A stretch of DNA of 64,000 bases from Methanocorpusculum parvum. GTDB lineage: Archaea > Halobacteriota > Methanomicrobia > Methanomicrobiales > Methanocorpusculaceae. The notes beneath the pieces were generated by a model. That model saw nothing but the letters and a program-made list of their open reading frames with translations, was not told the DNA's origin and searched no databases. This document shows, piece by piece, positions 63,739-64,000 of this stretch; position 1 is the first letter of the stretch; every line of letters starts with the position of its first letter. The DNA lies in assembly GCA_002287215.1 (NCBI GenBank), contig LMVO01000012.1:1-64000 (forward strand). The letters run 5' to 3'. The position numbers and the translations under genes are program-made.

Positions 63739-64000
63739 AACTCGCGTATGAAAGGGATCTGACCCCAATGAAACTGACATCGCTCAGCGGTGTCCGGCAG
63801 AATGACGTGACGATCGCGCTGGCAAACCGCCTCGGCATCTCACGTCAGCGTATGCGGAGAATTCTGATCCAAAAATGTGATCTGATGACATTGGAAAATC
63901 TTGGACCCAGATATGACGCAGCCGAGATACAGGCTAGGTCCGACGAGATCGGAGATGCCCTGTCTCTGCCGCATCTCTCAACAGCGGCCGGGATCCTCAC
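63735..64000 (+). CDS. EhaM-like protein (DUF1959), truncated by window end
   Basis: ATG at 63735 overlaps the previous stop. The readable part (88 residues) is soluble and helical: MKLAYERDLTPMKLTSLSGV, then RLGISRQRMRRILIQKCDLM and TLENLGPRYDAAEIQARSDE. This matches the DUF1959/EhaM pattern. No stop occurs before the window edge. The catalytic small and large hydrogenase subunits are expected to follow outside. Confidence 0.72.
   Translation, partial: MKLAYERDLTPMKLTSLSGVRQNDVTIALANRLGISRQRMRRILIQKCDLMTLENLGPRYDAAEIQARSDEIGDALSLPHLSTAAGIL

Overview
The window reads as chromosomal DNA from a hydrogenotrophic methanogen of the order Methanomicrobiales, most like Methanocorpusculum; the genus is my inference from gene content and moderate GC. 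Direct support comes from a run of methanogenesis-marker genes with the methyl-coenzyme M reductase activation ATPase AtwA, an Eha-type energy-converting hydrogenase operon, the tRNA-dependent cysteine route (SepRS, SepCysS and tRNA-Cys), archaeal wyosine synthesis (Taw1), RadA with an RPA-like protein, and form III RuBisCO. Genes are tightly packed. Promoters look archaeal (TATA-like box about 25-30 bases before the start, often leaderless) and several transcripts seem to end at T-runs.

Layout. 1-5927: a translation-quality-control island with ABCE1 and an upstream membrane protein carrying a second ABCE1-like Fe-S domain (minus strand), facing RqcH/NEMF and Pelota (plus strand). 5928-6756: a gene-free composite inverted repeat of about 680 bases. 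6757-15255: Taw1-SepRS, the lysine genes dapL-lysA, RPA-RadA and phosphoglycolate phosphatase. 15283-23223: PRC-barrel protein, HTH-CBS regulator, Nog1-type GTPase, a CDP-alcohol transferase, ArfC, peroxiredoxin, a methyltransferase-like protein, a bactofilin-like protein and ApgM. 23224-31268: a Cache-domain lipoprotein with a small membrane partner, a second repeat cluster, AmrS-type radical SAM enzyme, FKBP isomerase, a PAPS-reductase-like/cysteine-desulfurase fusion and a SIMPL protein. 31486-41782: Cdc48 with an Hsp20-like protein, the argD-hisC-adenylate kinase-CDP-alcohol transferase operon, pyrG-guaA and dcd. 41908-46964: metY-metX-free-standing Thr-tRNA editing domain, then tRNA-Cys, a 59-residue protein and SepCysS. 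47039-55175: a LOG-like protein and the atwA-mmp3-mmp6-mmp5-mmp15-mmp17-mmp7 operon. 55325-58395: soluble P-type-ATPase-like HAD protein, ribose-1,5-bisphosphate isomerase and RuBisCO. 58507-64000: dapF and the Eha operon, which runs off the end.

The most unusual items are: (1) the ABCE1-type Fe-S domain fused to an EMC6-like membrane domain, directly upstream of ABCE1 itself; (2) a tiny gene between tRNA-Cys and SepCysS that could be a minimal SepCysE-like adaptor; (3) the PAPS-reductase-like/cysteine-desulfurase fusion, which keeps an APS-reductase-like Cys-Cys/CxxC pattern; (4) a family of intergenic repeats that repeatedly forms inverted pairs and contains hairpins with compensatory changes. 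Names rest on my reading of motifs and context; no database search was possible.
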